A stretch of 64,000 nucleotides of DNA, taken from the NCBI RefSeq assembly GCF_019393635.1, contig NC_057866.1, positions 232,286,359-232,350,358 of the forward strand, in the 5' to 3' direction. This document shows, piece by piece, positions 32,758-43,235 of the stretch. The notes under the pieces were generated by a model, which saw only the letters and a list, made by a program, of their open reading frames with translations, had not been told where the DNA came from and did not search any database. The DNA is from Dromiciops gliroides (Eukaryota > Chordata > Mammalia > Microbiotheria > Microbiotheriidae). The translations under genes and the position numbers were made by a program. Every line of letters begins with the position of its first letter. The stretch's first letter is position 1.

Positions 32758-32956
32758 TTTTTGATACTTACTAAGGCCAAGGCCTCCTGACTCCCTTTTC
32801 GAAAAAAAATATTGGCATGAACTTTGTATGTAATCAACAAGTTTTTGTCATGTCACATTTCTTATTCTTAAACCATTTCCCAAAATATTTCTTTTGCCAT
32901 CTTTTGCAATGCCTACTTTTGCATTGTCATTATTAAGCAGTGAAATATATTTTGAT

Positions 32957-33490
32957 TTAATTTAGAGAGTTTGTCAACTCTTCATCCATTTTCTCTACGT
33001 CTTCATTGTCCCTGACAGATGCTGGTGCATCAATTGCAATTCCTTCCACAGTAATAATTTTGAAAATGCAAATCATAAGAACTTTATTCCATGATGACCA
33101 AATGTCCCATAAAATGAAATTTTTTGTTGCTGTTTCTGCATGCAGGTAAATACCAACCCTGCCAATCCATTTATTTGCCTCTCCAGGGAGAACCTATCAA
33201 ACATTCTCTCTATTTAGATACAACTTCTTTTTGTTTCTCGTTTCATTTATAGGGAGAATGTCAAGAGTAATATGAATCAGTTCATCCAATGGAATGTCCA
33301 TGTAATGATCAATAGAGAAGAATCTCACATCTTGGGTAGCCATAGCTAACTGTACTGAGTTCGGCGACTCCTGAGAAAGCAAGCATAGCATTTGATGGAA
33401 AAATTCTGTCTTTCTGGCAAAGAAAAACTTGTTGGAATTTGGGCCTGGCTGGCAAGACCTTTGAGCACGTCCATACCAGGATAAAGCATT
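32957..33490 (-). pseudogene. Decayed reading frame of unknown origin
   Basis: One minus-strand frame runs from at least 33490 to a stop at 32957-32959. It is broken only by two adjacent stops at 33194-33199, with 80 open codons after them and about 97 before. The C-terminal end is acidic and polar (Asp/Glu/Asn-rich), unlike L1 or SINE translations. A SINE (33505-33627) interrupts the upstream side; before it the frame reaches a stop within about 20 codons. I do not recognise the protein. It could be an old retrocopy, a transposon ORF, or chance in AT-rich DNA. Confidence 0.3.
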
Positions 33491-33504
33491 AGAATAGGGC
33501 TTTG

Positions 33505-33627
33505 CAGGGCAGCTAGGTGGCACAATGGATAAAGTCTGAGTTCAAATCTGAACTCCAGACACTTGACACTTAGTAGCTGTGTGACCCTGGGCAAGTCATT
33601 TAACCCTCAATATACCCCCCCCAAAAA
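33505..33627 (+). mobile_element. WSINE1-like CORE-SINE with internal deletion
   Basis: The segment between 'aatggataaag' and 'tgagttcaaat' (about 26 bp) is missing. Flanks are identical 'agaatagggctttg' at 33491-33504 and 33628-33641. Confidence 0.92.
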
Positions 33628-33641
33628 AGAATAGGGCTTTG

Positions 33642-34261
33642 GGGAGTTATTAAAGTGGGGCTTCTCAAACTCACCCTAAAGTTGCCTCTGGGTCAGGAGA
33701 CCAGGTAATGTCTTTATGGTTTAATAAACATTGGGTGAACTTACAAATCTAGTACTTTTGACCCAGTTAAACAGACATTGCCATTTTTTCACTTAGTTCT
33801 TTAAGCAAACCTAAAAATAACCTATAATGCATACTAGTGATAACTTGAAATCCATTTTGAGCATCATATTAATATTTAATGAGGATATTATTATTTTTGA
33901 AAATGAGATTTTTAAAACTTTTAGTATATTTGCAAGGGCAATTTTATTAAATATTGGTGCAAAATTTGTTTTAGGGAAACAGCTATAATTTTGCAATTGA
34001 GGTTAACCAGGAAAATTAGATCCACAAATACTTGACTTAGAAAAATAATGTTAACACTGATGTTAATGTTGATGTTAACAATGATTTTATTAAGTGAGGT
34101 GCTTATAATATTTTTATGATTTGAAACCACCTTTAATCTTCTGAGATATGGATGAGACCAATCAGATAGAAAACAATTCCACTGTCTCTTTTCCTGTATT
34201 ATTTCTTTCTACTGTCATACAAGAAACGCAGGAAGCTAAGGATACTACATACATATACCAG
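33642..34261. other. About 620 bp AT-rich, unassigned
   Basis: Contains 'gttaacactgatgttaatgt' and 'gatgttaaca' near 34050-34080, a small cluster of repeated 'gttaa' words that looks like HNF1-type half-sites. No repeat family seen. Confidence 0.35.
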
Positions 34262-34277
34262 GAAATATGACTTTCTT

Positions 34278-34443
34278 CTTTTTTGTTTTGTTTTGTTTTG
34301 TTTTTTGGTTGAGGCATTTGGGGTTAAGTGACTTGCCCAGGGTCACACAGCCAGAAAGTGTTAAGTGTCTGGGGCCAGATTTGAACTCAGATCCTCCTGA
34401 CTCCAGGGCTGGTGCTTTATCCACTGTGCCATCTAGCTGCCCC
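34278..34443 (-). mobile_element. WSINE1-like CORE-SINE, 16-bp perfect duplication
   Basis: Reverse-oriented with a (gtttt)n tail. 'gaaatatgactttctt' flanks it at 34262-34277 and 34444-34459. Confidence 0.95.
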
Positions 34444-34550
34444 GAAATATGACTTTCTTAATGAAATTTTCTGTAGATAAGCTAGATTCATCAAGAAAGT
34501 GTTCAAGTATCACCTCTTAACCTGGATTATTGCAAAAGTCTCCTAATTGG

Positions 34551-34699
34551 GGGGCAGCTAGGTGGTGCAGTGGATAAAGCACCAGCCCTGGATTCAGGAG
34601 TACCTGAGTTCAAATCCAGCCTCTGGCACTTGACACTTACTAGCTGTGTGACTCTGGGCAAGTCACTTAATCCCCATTGCCCCACAAAATTTTTTTTTA
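34551..34699 (+). mobile_element. WSINE1-like CORE-SINE
   Basis: Flanked by 'aaaagtctcctaattgg' (34534-34550) and 'aaaagtctcctaactgg' (34700-34716), one mismatch in 17. The expected A-tail has a T-run in it ('aaaatttttttttaa'), which is unusual. Confidence 0.94.
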
Positions 34700-34924
34700 A
34701 AAAGTCTCCTAACTGGTCTCCCTGTATCCAGCCTCTTCTTCCTTCATCCCAGACTCTACATGTTGATATTCCTAAGAATGTGACTCTCACCATTTCATTT
34801 CTTTGTTTAAGAAGATGCAGTGGTAATTAATTGTCCTTAAGATAAAATACAAATTACTCTGTCATTTAAAAACCTTCTCAATTTTGCTGCAGACTATTTT
34901 TCCAGGCTCCGTGGGAATAAAAGG

Positions 34925-35118
34925 TTTATGGCCAGAAGGAACCTTGGAGACCATGGAATTGAACCCTTTCTTTTTTACAATGATGACACTGAGGTACACA
35001 GAGGTCAAATGACTTGCCCATAGTCACATAGCTACTACATGTCTGAAATGGGAACTGAATGCAGGTTTTCCTTACTCTAAATCCAGCACCCAATCCACTA
35101 TACCTTGCTGCCTCAAAG
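34925..35118 (-). mobile_element. MIR-type SINE
   Basis: 'gccagaaggaaccttggaga', 'acaatgatgacactgaggta', 'agtcacatagctactacatg', 'ccactataccttgctgcc'. Full-length; a short L2-type tail follows at 35200-35280 ('tctagcacatagaaggaatt'). Confidence 0.6.
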
Positions 35119-35369
35119 AAGAGATTTTTTTGCCTGAGCAGGGACAAGCAATCTAGGCCCTCAGATTAAAAGTCTGATGCTGTATTGGCCAAATTACCTG
35201 TCCATTTGTATTTATATTCCCACTACCTAGTAAAGAGTCTAGCACATAGAAGGAATTTAATAAATCCTTGTTGACTGTTTGGATAGAAGGTTGTAGAAAC
35301 ACAGATTTTCAGAGTTGGAAGGAACCTCAGAGATGACCTGTTAGGATAGAATTATATATTAGAATAGGA

Positions 35370-35475
35370 ATAGCCATAGGTAGAGTTCAAATCCTATCTT
35401 TGAAAATGACGACATGTGTGAATTTAGGCAAGTGACTTATACTCTCTATGCCTCCATTTCCTCATGTTCAGCGAA
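35370..35475 (+). mobile_element. MIR-type SINE fragment
   Basis: 'gagttcaaatcctatctttg' then 'ggcaagtgacttatactctc' and 'cctccatttcctcatgttc'. Confidence 0.5.
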
Positions 35476-35689
35476 CATCTGGCCCTTGCTTGAGGGGGCA
35501 AGACTTCCTTCCATCCTGCGCCTCAGAGAGGTCACTGCCATATTTGTAAGGGGCCTGCAGTTAGAATTGATTTCCTGATACTATAATTAAAGGAAAAAAT
35601 CTATTGCTGATACAGTACCTACCTCTAACAACTCCATTTGCCAACATTTTGTCTGTCATTTCTATTTTGTGCCCAAATACTCTCTATCA

Positions 35690-36100
35690 AATGAAAATGA
35701 GAAAAACCGACAATTACTGAATTTATATCACACAATTTTGAGATTTTAAAGTGTGTCTTAAGTCAGGATCTTTGTCCACATTTGAAAAAGCAAACATCTA
35801 AATAGGATAGCTTTAGCCTTTGCCTAAAAGCCCATTACTCATGAGACACTGTTGCATAATAATAAAACATTGGCCTCCAGTTAGATGGCACTTGCTGGCA
35901 AGTACGTTCAAGTGTCTCTTTAATGGAGTCAAGGGGCTGGCTTTCTCCATGTGAAGGCTTAGCGTGCTATGCCCCCTTTTTTCCACTCTCCCCACTTTTG
36001 GGTAATTCTACTCCATTAAATCATTATAAATGCCATCACTGACAACAGAGTCATGCATTGTAGAAAATTATACAAAATCTTGTATCAGAGTCCTGATGCT
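35690..36100. promoter_or_regulatory. Candidate conserved non-coding block
   Basis: Repeat-free. It has TCF-like 'ctttgtcc', 'gagtcaaggggctggctttc', and a series of TAAT/ATTA-type homeodomain words ('ctttaatgg', 'cattaaatcattataaat'). The longest frame is 60 codons. Regulatory function is inferred from appearance only. Confidence 0.2.
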
Positions 36101-36344
36101 AGGCCCTGTCAGTATTTTGAACCTATGACGGCTTATATCTTTTCCTTTGCCATGATACCCCAACCCAGCCACCCACAAATCAGGAGAACAGTGTTACTCT
36201 GAACTGACATTTGCTTCAGAGGTTCTGAAGCATCTTACCCCCTAACCCCTCTCCTCTGCATCCAGTCAGTGGTAGTTAATCAAAAATGCCATAGTCATAC
36301 ACTGCATCTGGGGCATCTTGACTTTTGTCCTGCCACTGGACTTC
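36101..36344. other. Unassigned spacer
   Basis: No recognised repeat or frame. Confidence 0.35.
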
Positions 36345-36475
36345 AATGATTCAAGAAGAAAGAGCAAGGTTGATAACTTTGCACAATTCAGCCTCACTTA
36401 AGTACAATTCACTTGCGAGTCAAGACTTCATACTGTGATGTCCTTGGTCCTCTTCAAAACCAAGGAACAAATAAC
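36345..36475 (-). mobile_element. RTE-like repeat fragment, antisense
   Basis: The reverse complement reads 'ggttttgaagaggaccaag', 'tgaattgtacttaagtgagg', 'ctgaattgtgcaaagttatc', the same start as the copies at 22806, 43341 and 51476. Confidence 0.6.
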
Positions 36476-36644
36476 AAGAAAACAATCCTTTCATTATCAC
36501 TACTCAGACATTTCTTTCTAAAAATAATGTTTTTTCTTTAAATATTTAAAATTCTTTTAAAGTTTTTCCCCATTCTCTTTTTCCCCTTAGATATCTATCC
36601 TTTGGTTACCTCCTCCCAAACTCCAGGCATTTCCCTTGCCCATA

Positions 36645-37235
36645 CCTGCCTCTGACACTCAGTACTTGTGTGATCTTGGGGAAATTACTAATCTCTCTGC
36701 AGCTCAACATTCTCCTTTGTAAAATGAGATGATTAGATTTGATGATTTGCTCTTTGAACACAAATTAGACCACAGTTCACCTTCCATTCTCTATCATTTA
36801 CCCACTATTCTTCATGCTTTAGATGACCCCCTTAACTCTACTAATTAGAATGTGAGTTCCTTGAGGGAAGGAACTGGTTTATTTTTGTCTTTTATGCATA
36901 GTACATAACCCATACATTTAATAATTTTTTATTAAATTAAGTTTAATTGAAAAACCTTTCATTCTTCCAGGTTCAACTTAGCTGAGACTTTCTATAGGAA
37001 ATCCTATATGATCCTTACAGGTATAAGTCATTTCTTCCTCTTGAAATTACTCACAGCATTTTTCTCTGGACTTCTTTTCCTTCATATTACTCTCTTATAG
37101 TTTATTCATGAATGTATTTCTCTCACACCAGCCTCATTAGATTGTTAGCTCCTTGAAAATAGCTTCCAATTCATATCTATCCTTTTATCTCCAATTCCTA
37201 TCATGGTATTTTACACTTAGTAGGTTGTTGAAAAA
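36645..37235 (+). mobile_element. MIR scrap and two L2-type tails
   Basis: MIR at 36645-36755 ('cttgtgtgatcttggggaaa', 'ctttgtaaaatgagatgat'). L2-like tails at 36845-36930 ('gaatgtgagttccttgaggg') and 37120-37235 ('gttagctccttgaaaatagc', 'ttttacacttagtaggttgt'). Confidence 0.5.
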
Positions 37236-38139
37236 AGTTTTTTTATTTTTTAATGAATTGGACTGAATAGAAATGTTATGTCATCTAGAAAACCATAGCT
37301 TATTTTTTTTAAACCTGCATAAGTAGCACAAAGGTGCCCTTACTGGAATGGGAGACATGGAACACAACCCAGTGGCAGGGAGATGGAGAATAGAGAACTC
37401 TGTTAACATGAGGGACTGCTGTCATGAAGGCTGCTGCAAGGGGGATTGCTCTTTATGGGGAGGGGAGCAAAGTATGGTAGAAGAACTCTCCCCCCCATTT
37501 GACATCTTTTATCTTCCTATGCCGACTGTTCTTGCTGAGTACTAAGCTCTCTTGTTTTGACACTATTGAAGGACTGCAAGTGCTATTAATATCTCTATAC
37601 TTGGCACTCTGGGCTAAGTCTCAGTCATCCCCCTTTAGTTGTGGATTTGATAAGGGGGTGTTGTGGTAGACAGATCTGCTATCATTCTTGTCCAACTTAT
37701 CTGAGTAATGATTAAAACTCCAAGAAAGAAGCATGCATTCAGGGAAATAAGGTGCTTTTTCTCTGTAAAAAATCTATGTGGTACCAATTCCAAAATGCAA
37801 TGAAGGATTTTTAAGTTTAAGAATTCTCTAGGATTAAGGGAGTAAATGAGTGAATATCATCATCTGTTTCACTAGTTTGTATTTCGTAGCTCTTCCAAGC
37901 CCTTTAACCTTTTTTTTTTCAACTTGTCTTATCTCTCCCTCAATGAGATCTATCACCCTAAAACTGTAGTGGGATACCTAGCACATTCATGCCATCCAGA
38001 TGGCTTCACAATACTTTTGTAGCAGAAGTAATCAAGGAAACTTAAAAAAATCTCACAAGACTGGACATGAGCTTTGGATCCCTGTGTATGTTCAAGCTCT
38101 TTCTTCCTATAACACAGGGAACTCTTATTTGGGCCCAGC
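37236..38139. other. About 900 bp without a clear feature
   Basis: Short frames on both strands (37348-37545, 37953-38159) have no supporting context. A T-run lies at 37910-37920. Confidence 0.4.
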
Positions 38140-38400
38140 AACTGGTGGATTAAAAGCAATGGATAAAGTACTGGGCCTGGAATCAGGAAGACCTGAGTTT
38201 AAATCTGGCCACTGAAAATTACTATCCTTGTGACCCAGAGCAAGTCATTTAACCTCTGTCTGCCTCAGTTTCCCCAAGTGTAACTATATTCCAGGGTTGT
38301 TGGGAGGATGTAATGAAATAATAGTTTTAAAGTTTTTGGCATAGAGCCTGGGACATAGTAGGCACTTTATTTTCTTTCCTCCCTTGTTGGGAGGATCAAA
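38140..38400 (+). mobile_element. MIR3/THER-like SINE
   Basis: 'aatggataaagtactgggcc', 'agacctgagtttaaatctgg', 'agcaagtcatttaacctctg', 'ccagggttgttgggaggatg', 'gggacatagtaggcacttta'. Confidence 0.7.
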
Positions 38401-38859
38401 TAAATATGTGGTCAATAAATCTCAAACTCATATCCTTCATATACGAGTCACCCACCGCCACTACTTATGAATCAACTCTTCTTCCCCTGACCTTTATGAT
38501 TTGTCACCTGACAGAAGAATCTGGGTATCCAAGTCATTGTTCCTCTTAAGAGGGAGAATTCTCTCCTCTTGCAGAAGGTGCTCTTAGTTATTTCTTGTTT
38601 TTAACCTTTTTTCTCTGCATAATATTTGTCCACCCTCCTAAATCTTCTCCAGATATCATCTAAATTCAGAAGTAGAAACACTTCTACAAACTTGTGGCTG
38701 CCTCTGGAAGACATGTTGTGGACTGTAAAGGCCTGGCTGCAGAATTTTCCCCCAAAATATGTAAAACGAGGCTGATGGTAACATATGGCCCAATTTCTTT
38801 TTTTTTCCCCTTCTCTCCAGTTTACTAAAATAAATTTACTTTGAATTTCCATATCCTTG
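38401..38859. other. About 460 bp unassigned
   Basis: No repeat family recognised; T-run at 38800-38808. Confidence 0.35.
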
Positions 38860-39480
38860 TCTGCATTTCAGTATTTTAAGATATACTTATAAGGTCCGTA
38901 CTGTCTATCTTCCCCCCACCCCCACCCCTCAAGATTATGAAACAACTTTTCAGGCTGTTTAGGAAATAGCAAGAACTTTTGTAATCTGGGGAATCTGGCA
39001 TTTCCTGTGGAATGTAGAGAAGTATTTGATAACAGCCCCAGAAGAAAGGGAGGGAAGCCCTTATAAATGCAGAATCATTTATAAGCATAATGCTGGCTGT
39101 GTGGAGCGGATGGTAACACACCTGCCAACATTTGAAAATGATAAATTTCCCACCTATAAAAGCTCTAAGTAAAAATTCTACAGGGCATTTGTGTGATTTT
39201 CCTTTGGAGGGCCTTTTGGCAATGGCTGCTGCATTTTTTAAGAATCTAAGAAGCACATAAACAAATAAAAAGTGCAGGAGAATTGAGGGGAGGGAGTTGA
39301 CACAGACCTTTGAATCTACTAAAATAATAATAATGGCTTTCCTTTTATCCAAGGACATCTAAGCCAGCCGGGATTTTATAAGCAGAAATACTGAGTCAGC
39401 AGAAACAGCTGCAAATATTTCTGAGAACAGGATGCAGAAGGCCCTTGGGACAACTCCCCTATTGCCCTGTAAGACTCTCA
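38860..39480. promoter_or_regulatory. Candidate conserved non-coding block with the longest ORF
   Basis: Repeat-free, with packed motifs: 'catttcctgtggaatg' (ETS, RUNX and TEAD-like words together), 'ttataaatgcag', 'actgagtcagcagaaa' (MAF/AP-1-like) and 'aaacagctgcaaat' (E-box). A 160-codon minus-strand frame (38876-39358), the longest outside low-complexity DNA in the window, crosses it; it has hydrophobic stretches but no domain I recognise, and it is probably chance. Confidence 0.25.
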
Positions 39481-40305
39481 TGCTTAACAAGGGAGTTTGA
39501 TATAACAGGCTCTCTTCCCCATCTGTGATGCTTAGAGACAGAACTTACAGGACCAAAGTAAGCTCATATTTATATCATTATTTAAGGTACTCAGAGAATT
39601 TGAAGAAAATGAGGGTCAGTGAGATAAAATGACATCCACAGTCAGACTGGTCAGTGACGTGGATGCTTTAGATGAGATCTGCTACTCACTTGGACATTTT
39701 CCCTATCAAAGTGTAGAGTAGGAGGGTTAGAAAGAAGGCAGCATGGGATGATGGAGGCTTATTCTTCCAGTCTACTTCCTGGCTTTGGACTTATAGGACC
39801 AAGCTCTGTATATTTCTGGAAGCAATGTCTGAACTGGTTTTGCTTTTTTTTTCCCCTTTGGGTGTTGAGTACTGTGTTATTCCAGACTCTCAGGGATAGA
39901 TCAAAGTGTATGTGAAGAAAATATAGCCTCATATGATTATGTAGTTTGCAAAAGGCAGAGTGTTTTAATGAGCAAATAACAGCTTCATATTGTTAAAATT
40001 GTGTTGACCTTGCAGACTCCCTGAAAGAGACTTGGCAACCCCTAGGAGTCCTCAGACCACGCTTGAAGTGATACTAGAAAGAGGGTCACATTTCCCTCCC
40101 ACACAGACCATGTCAACAGAGATACTAAACCAGCAACAAATAATGCATCTACCTGGGAGCTAAGTGAGGACGTATTATGGAGAATGACACATTATGGAGA
40201 ATGAACTCCTTGGGATTGAAAAAAAATTTCTAAAGTTTTTTTTTTCCCCAAACTAGAGCTACGCTTGCTTTATATATGCTCTTTTTCTGTATAGGTTGCT
40301 TTTTC
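39481..40305. other. About 800 bp without a clear feature
   Basis: A possible antisense MIR scrap near 39600-39680 ('gaagaaaatgagggtcagtg'). 'acattatggagaatga' is duplicated in tandem near 40170-40205. Confidence 0.35.
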
Positions 40306-40309
40306 TTTG

Positions 40310-40445
40310 TATTTCTGTATGTTTTCTGTCCCATTAGGTAGTAAGCTCCTTGGGGCAGAAACTGTTTTTTGATTCTTTTGTTTCTCTACTGCTTAGAATG
40401 GTTTCTGGCCCATTGTAGGCACTTACTAAGTGTTTACTAATTGAT
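40310..40445 (+). mobile_element. L2-type 3' end
   Basis: 'taggtagtaagctccttggg', 'gcagaaactgttttttgatt', 'ggtttctggcccattgtagg', 'cacttactaagtgtttacta'. Confidence 0.6.
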
Positions 40446-40519
40446 ACTTGCTAGTTTATTTATTTATGTACATGGTATCTCTCTTGATAGAATATATACT
40501 CTTTAAGAATGGTAACTGT

Positions 40520-40675
40520 AGGGGCAGCTAGGGGGCACAGTGGATAGAGCACCAGCCCTGGAGTCAGGAGGACCTGAGTTCAAATCTGGCCTCAGACACT
40601 TAACACTTACTAGCTGTGTGACCCTGGGCAAGTCACTTAACCCCAATTGCCTCACTAAAAAAAAAAGAAAGAATA
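40520..40675 (+). mobile_element. WSINE1-like CORE-SINE, first of a tandem pair
   Basis: Close to the family majority, with a tail 'actaaaaaaaaaagaaag'. The left duplication 'aagaatggtaactgt' is at 40505-40519; its partner lies beyond the second SINE, at 40826-40840. Confidence 0.95.
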
Positions 40676-40825
40676 GTGGGGCAACTAGGTGGCACAGTAG
40701 TAAAGCACTAGCCCTGGATTCAGGAAGACCTGAGTTTAAATCCAACCTCAGACACTTGACATTTACTAGCTGTGTGACCCTGGGCAAGTCACTTAACCCT
40801 AATTGCCTCAGTAAAAAAAAAAAAA
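40676..40825 (+). mobile_element. WSINE1-like CORE-SINE, second of a tandem pair
   Basis: Same orientation as the first and directly after its tail ('aagaatagtggggcaactag'). It is more diverged than the first and comes from a different subtype ('ttcaggaagacctgag', 'cacttgacatttactag'). Confidence 0.95.
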
Positions 40826-40894
40826 AAGAATGGTAACTGTTTCATCTTTTTCTTTGTACAAATGGTCCAAAGATATTTAATAAATGTTTGTTTA

Positions 40895-41070
40895 TCCTGC
40901 AGTAGAAAGTGTGTTGGATTTAGTGTAAGAAGACCCAGGTTCAGTTCCAGTTCTGTCACTTACTACCTTAAACGAGTTACTTGCCTTCAGTTTCCTCAGC
41001 TGTACAAAGAAGGGTTGAGCTTGCTGGCTTCTAAGGTCCCTTTTAGCTCTAAATCTGTGATTCTATAATT
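40895..41070 (+). mobile_element. MIR-type SINE
   Basis: 'agtagaaagtgtgttggatt', 'ctgtcacttactaccttaaa', 'ccttcagtttcctcagctgt', 'aaggtcccttttagctctaa'. Confidence 0.6.
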
Positions 41071-41126
41071 GATTGAGAGGTCCCTGGCGATCTTTAAGAT
41101 TTATACAAAGTTTGTGAAAATTGTTG

Positions 41127-41141
41127 CCCCCCCCCCCCCCC
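41127..41141. repeat. Poly(C) run, 15 bases
   Basis: Uninterrupted C15, the longest C homopolymer in the window. Confidence 0.95.
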
Positions 41142-41879
41142 GCAATGTTCTATAACTAACATTTAAACAGGAGCAGGGAGATAATGGGATTTATAAAACA
41201 GATATAAAGCATAGCACGGAACATTCTTTTTTGGAAAGTAGAATAATGTGTGGGAGCATTGAATAACATTTCCTTTTAAGTTGAAACGGGAGACATTGTA
41301 GAATGTTTTCCATGATGATCAGGAAAATGTACTTCACCCTTCTATTTCCTCCCTATTCATATAGATATGTCTTTTCAATGCGCAAGGAACATGGGCAGTT
41401 AGAATGGGATAGGAAGGTAGAAACATTACAACATAGAAAGAAAAACAGAAGGGGGCCAGCAGGTATTTTGAAAGTGAGGGAAAAAAATCTTCATCATTTA
41501 CATAGTATATTTAGAGAGATGGAGTTGTACACCAAGAAAGACAAGTTTAAGAAGAGATAACAGAGAAGAGATACTGCTGTTCATAGCACTTACTTGGGGA
41601 AAGGGGTCTTTTAAAATGTGTAATTAAGCTCACACTGCTGAAGAAGATACAGACCCTAAGCGAAGCTGCCTGATTGTGGGAAATGGTACTTGATTGTTAA
41701 CGATTGGGAGGGACAGAGATGGGGATGTCTGATTTTGAGAGATCAGTATTTCCTGAATTTTGAGCCTAACACTCTAATCTGGATAAAAAAAATGGATCTT
41801 TCACATGACACCTCATTCTGCATCCAATTTTTTATCCCCAAATATTCAACTGCGTTTAGAATTAAATTTCCCTTTCAGG
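41142..41879. other. About 740 bp without a recognised feature
   Basis: Purine-rich in places. Short plus-strand frames at 41303-41560 and 41690-41887 lack support. Confidence 0.4.
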
Positions 41880-43150
41880 TGGAATGACGGGAAATGATTA
41901 GCCTACCACGAAGATGCTCCTTTCCCTGCATATTTGAAACAGAACACAATGTCAGAGTAATGCAGAGATTAAAGAGAGGTAGAGTTTGGGATCCACTTGC
42001 TAGGTAAACTTTCTTGGCAGGTTTTTCTCACCTTCCAATCTCAGGGGAGAAACTGAGTCATCTTAGAAAATGTCAAAAGAAACTAGCAAGACAAATTCAT
42101 TAGCATTGTTACCAGCATGTCCTACTCCCAATACTCTTAAAGAATCATAGAGGTAGAGTAGCCCTATTAGCATATTTTTACTTTCCACCTCATTTTAAAA
42201 TTCATACAAGCCCTCTTTAGGAATCTTTGCTTTAAACACAGGAACTGGGCCAGTTCCCCCCAGAAGGAGATAAGAATCATTATGGCTTTTGGGGACTTTC
42301 TGCCTGCCACCAAGAATTGGAATTTGGCGATACCCAATCCTCCCATCGCCAAGGAATTAAAGGATTTTCTATTTCAATAGCTTGCTACATTCTGAGATGC
42401 TGGTCTAACAGGAATGCGGATGTGCTCACAGTCAATAGCACCCAGGACTGATGGGAAATGAGACATGTCAGAGGATTCTCTTGAAAATTGCTGCTGCCTC
42501 CGTGTTTCTCTGGGAAAGTAAATAACAAATATATTGACACACATCCTCCTTAGAAGTACAGGGCCCTGTTGATCAATGTTCTGCAGCTTCAGACAGCTGC
42601 CTGGCTAACTCTGGAGCTGCTGGTGACAATTTGAGAAGCTGCTGTACCATATGTGATGATGTCCTCAGCTTAATTTTCTCAAGGAAAAACCCAATTCTCC
42701 CAGGGTGAAGACTTTTGTACTCTTTTACCCCGAAGCTAAAATGATGTGCATTTGAGGGGATATGGGGCAGGCTGGGGGTTGGTACCTTTGTGTGTATACA
42801 TTTATCATTTATACCACTAGAGGCAAACCATACAGAGTCTGATGTTGGGATGCTTAAAACTCCTCTCCTTTCTCCCCCCTTCTCCTCCTCCCCTGCCCAA
42901 AAAAAAACCAGGCAATGAAAACATTTTGCATAAACAAATTCCAAATCATAACTAATCACAGGGAAGCTGACAAAAGCATGCTATACTACGATATGAAAAT
43001 ACTAATCAAAGCAGCTTGTCAATTGTTAAAGTTAATGATTTAGATATGCAAAACTCTGACTAAATTTTAGGAGGTAATTACATAATTATGCACAGGTTAA
43101 CACAATCAAAAATAGCAATTGCCTCCTCAATCTTTAAACTCAGGGTACCG
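41880..43150. promoter_or_regulatory. Candidate conserved non-coding block, about 1.2 kb
   Basis: The longest stretch without visible repeat sequence that also looks motif-rich. 42900-43130 is the densest: 'ttttgcataaacaaat' (forkhead and POU-like), 'cttgtcaattgttaaag' (SOX-like), 'gttaatgatttag' (HNF1-like), 'taattacataattatgcaca' (paired homeodomain words). Upstream, 42370-42610 has 'cagcttcagacagctgcc' (E-box). A 128-codon minus-strand frame at 42573-42959 has no recognised domain. The shape suggests an enhancer, but only alignment or chromatin data can show it. Confidence 0.25.
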
Positions 43151-43235
43151 TCATCCCTATTTCGTAAATGATTGCACAACTTCTAGCCACCTTTTTCTTG
43201 TTTGGAGAAGTGAACATGAATGGACCTTTCTTTTT

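Noticed and set aside
32466..32840. 124- to 155-codon Arg/Glu- and Ser/Leu-rich frames
   Set aside because: Low-complexity read-through of the (GA)n polypurine tract.
38876..39358. 160-codon minus-strand ORF as a gene
   Set aside because: No recognised domain, no splice context, and an ORF of this size is expected by chance a few times in 64 kb read in six frames. Kept only as part of the candidate conserved block.
42573..42959. 128-codon minus-strand ORF as a gene
   Set aside because: No domain or splice context; composition not coding-like.
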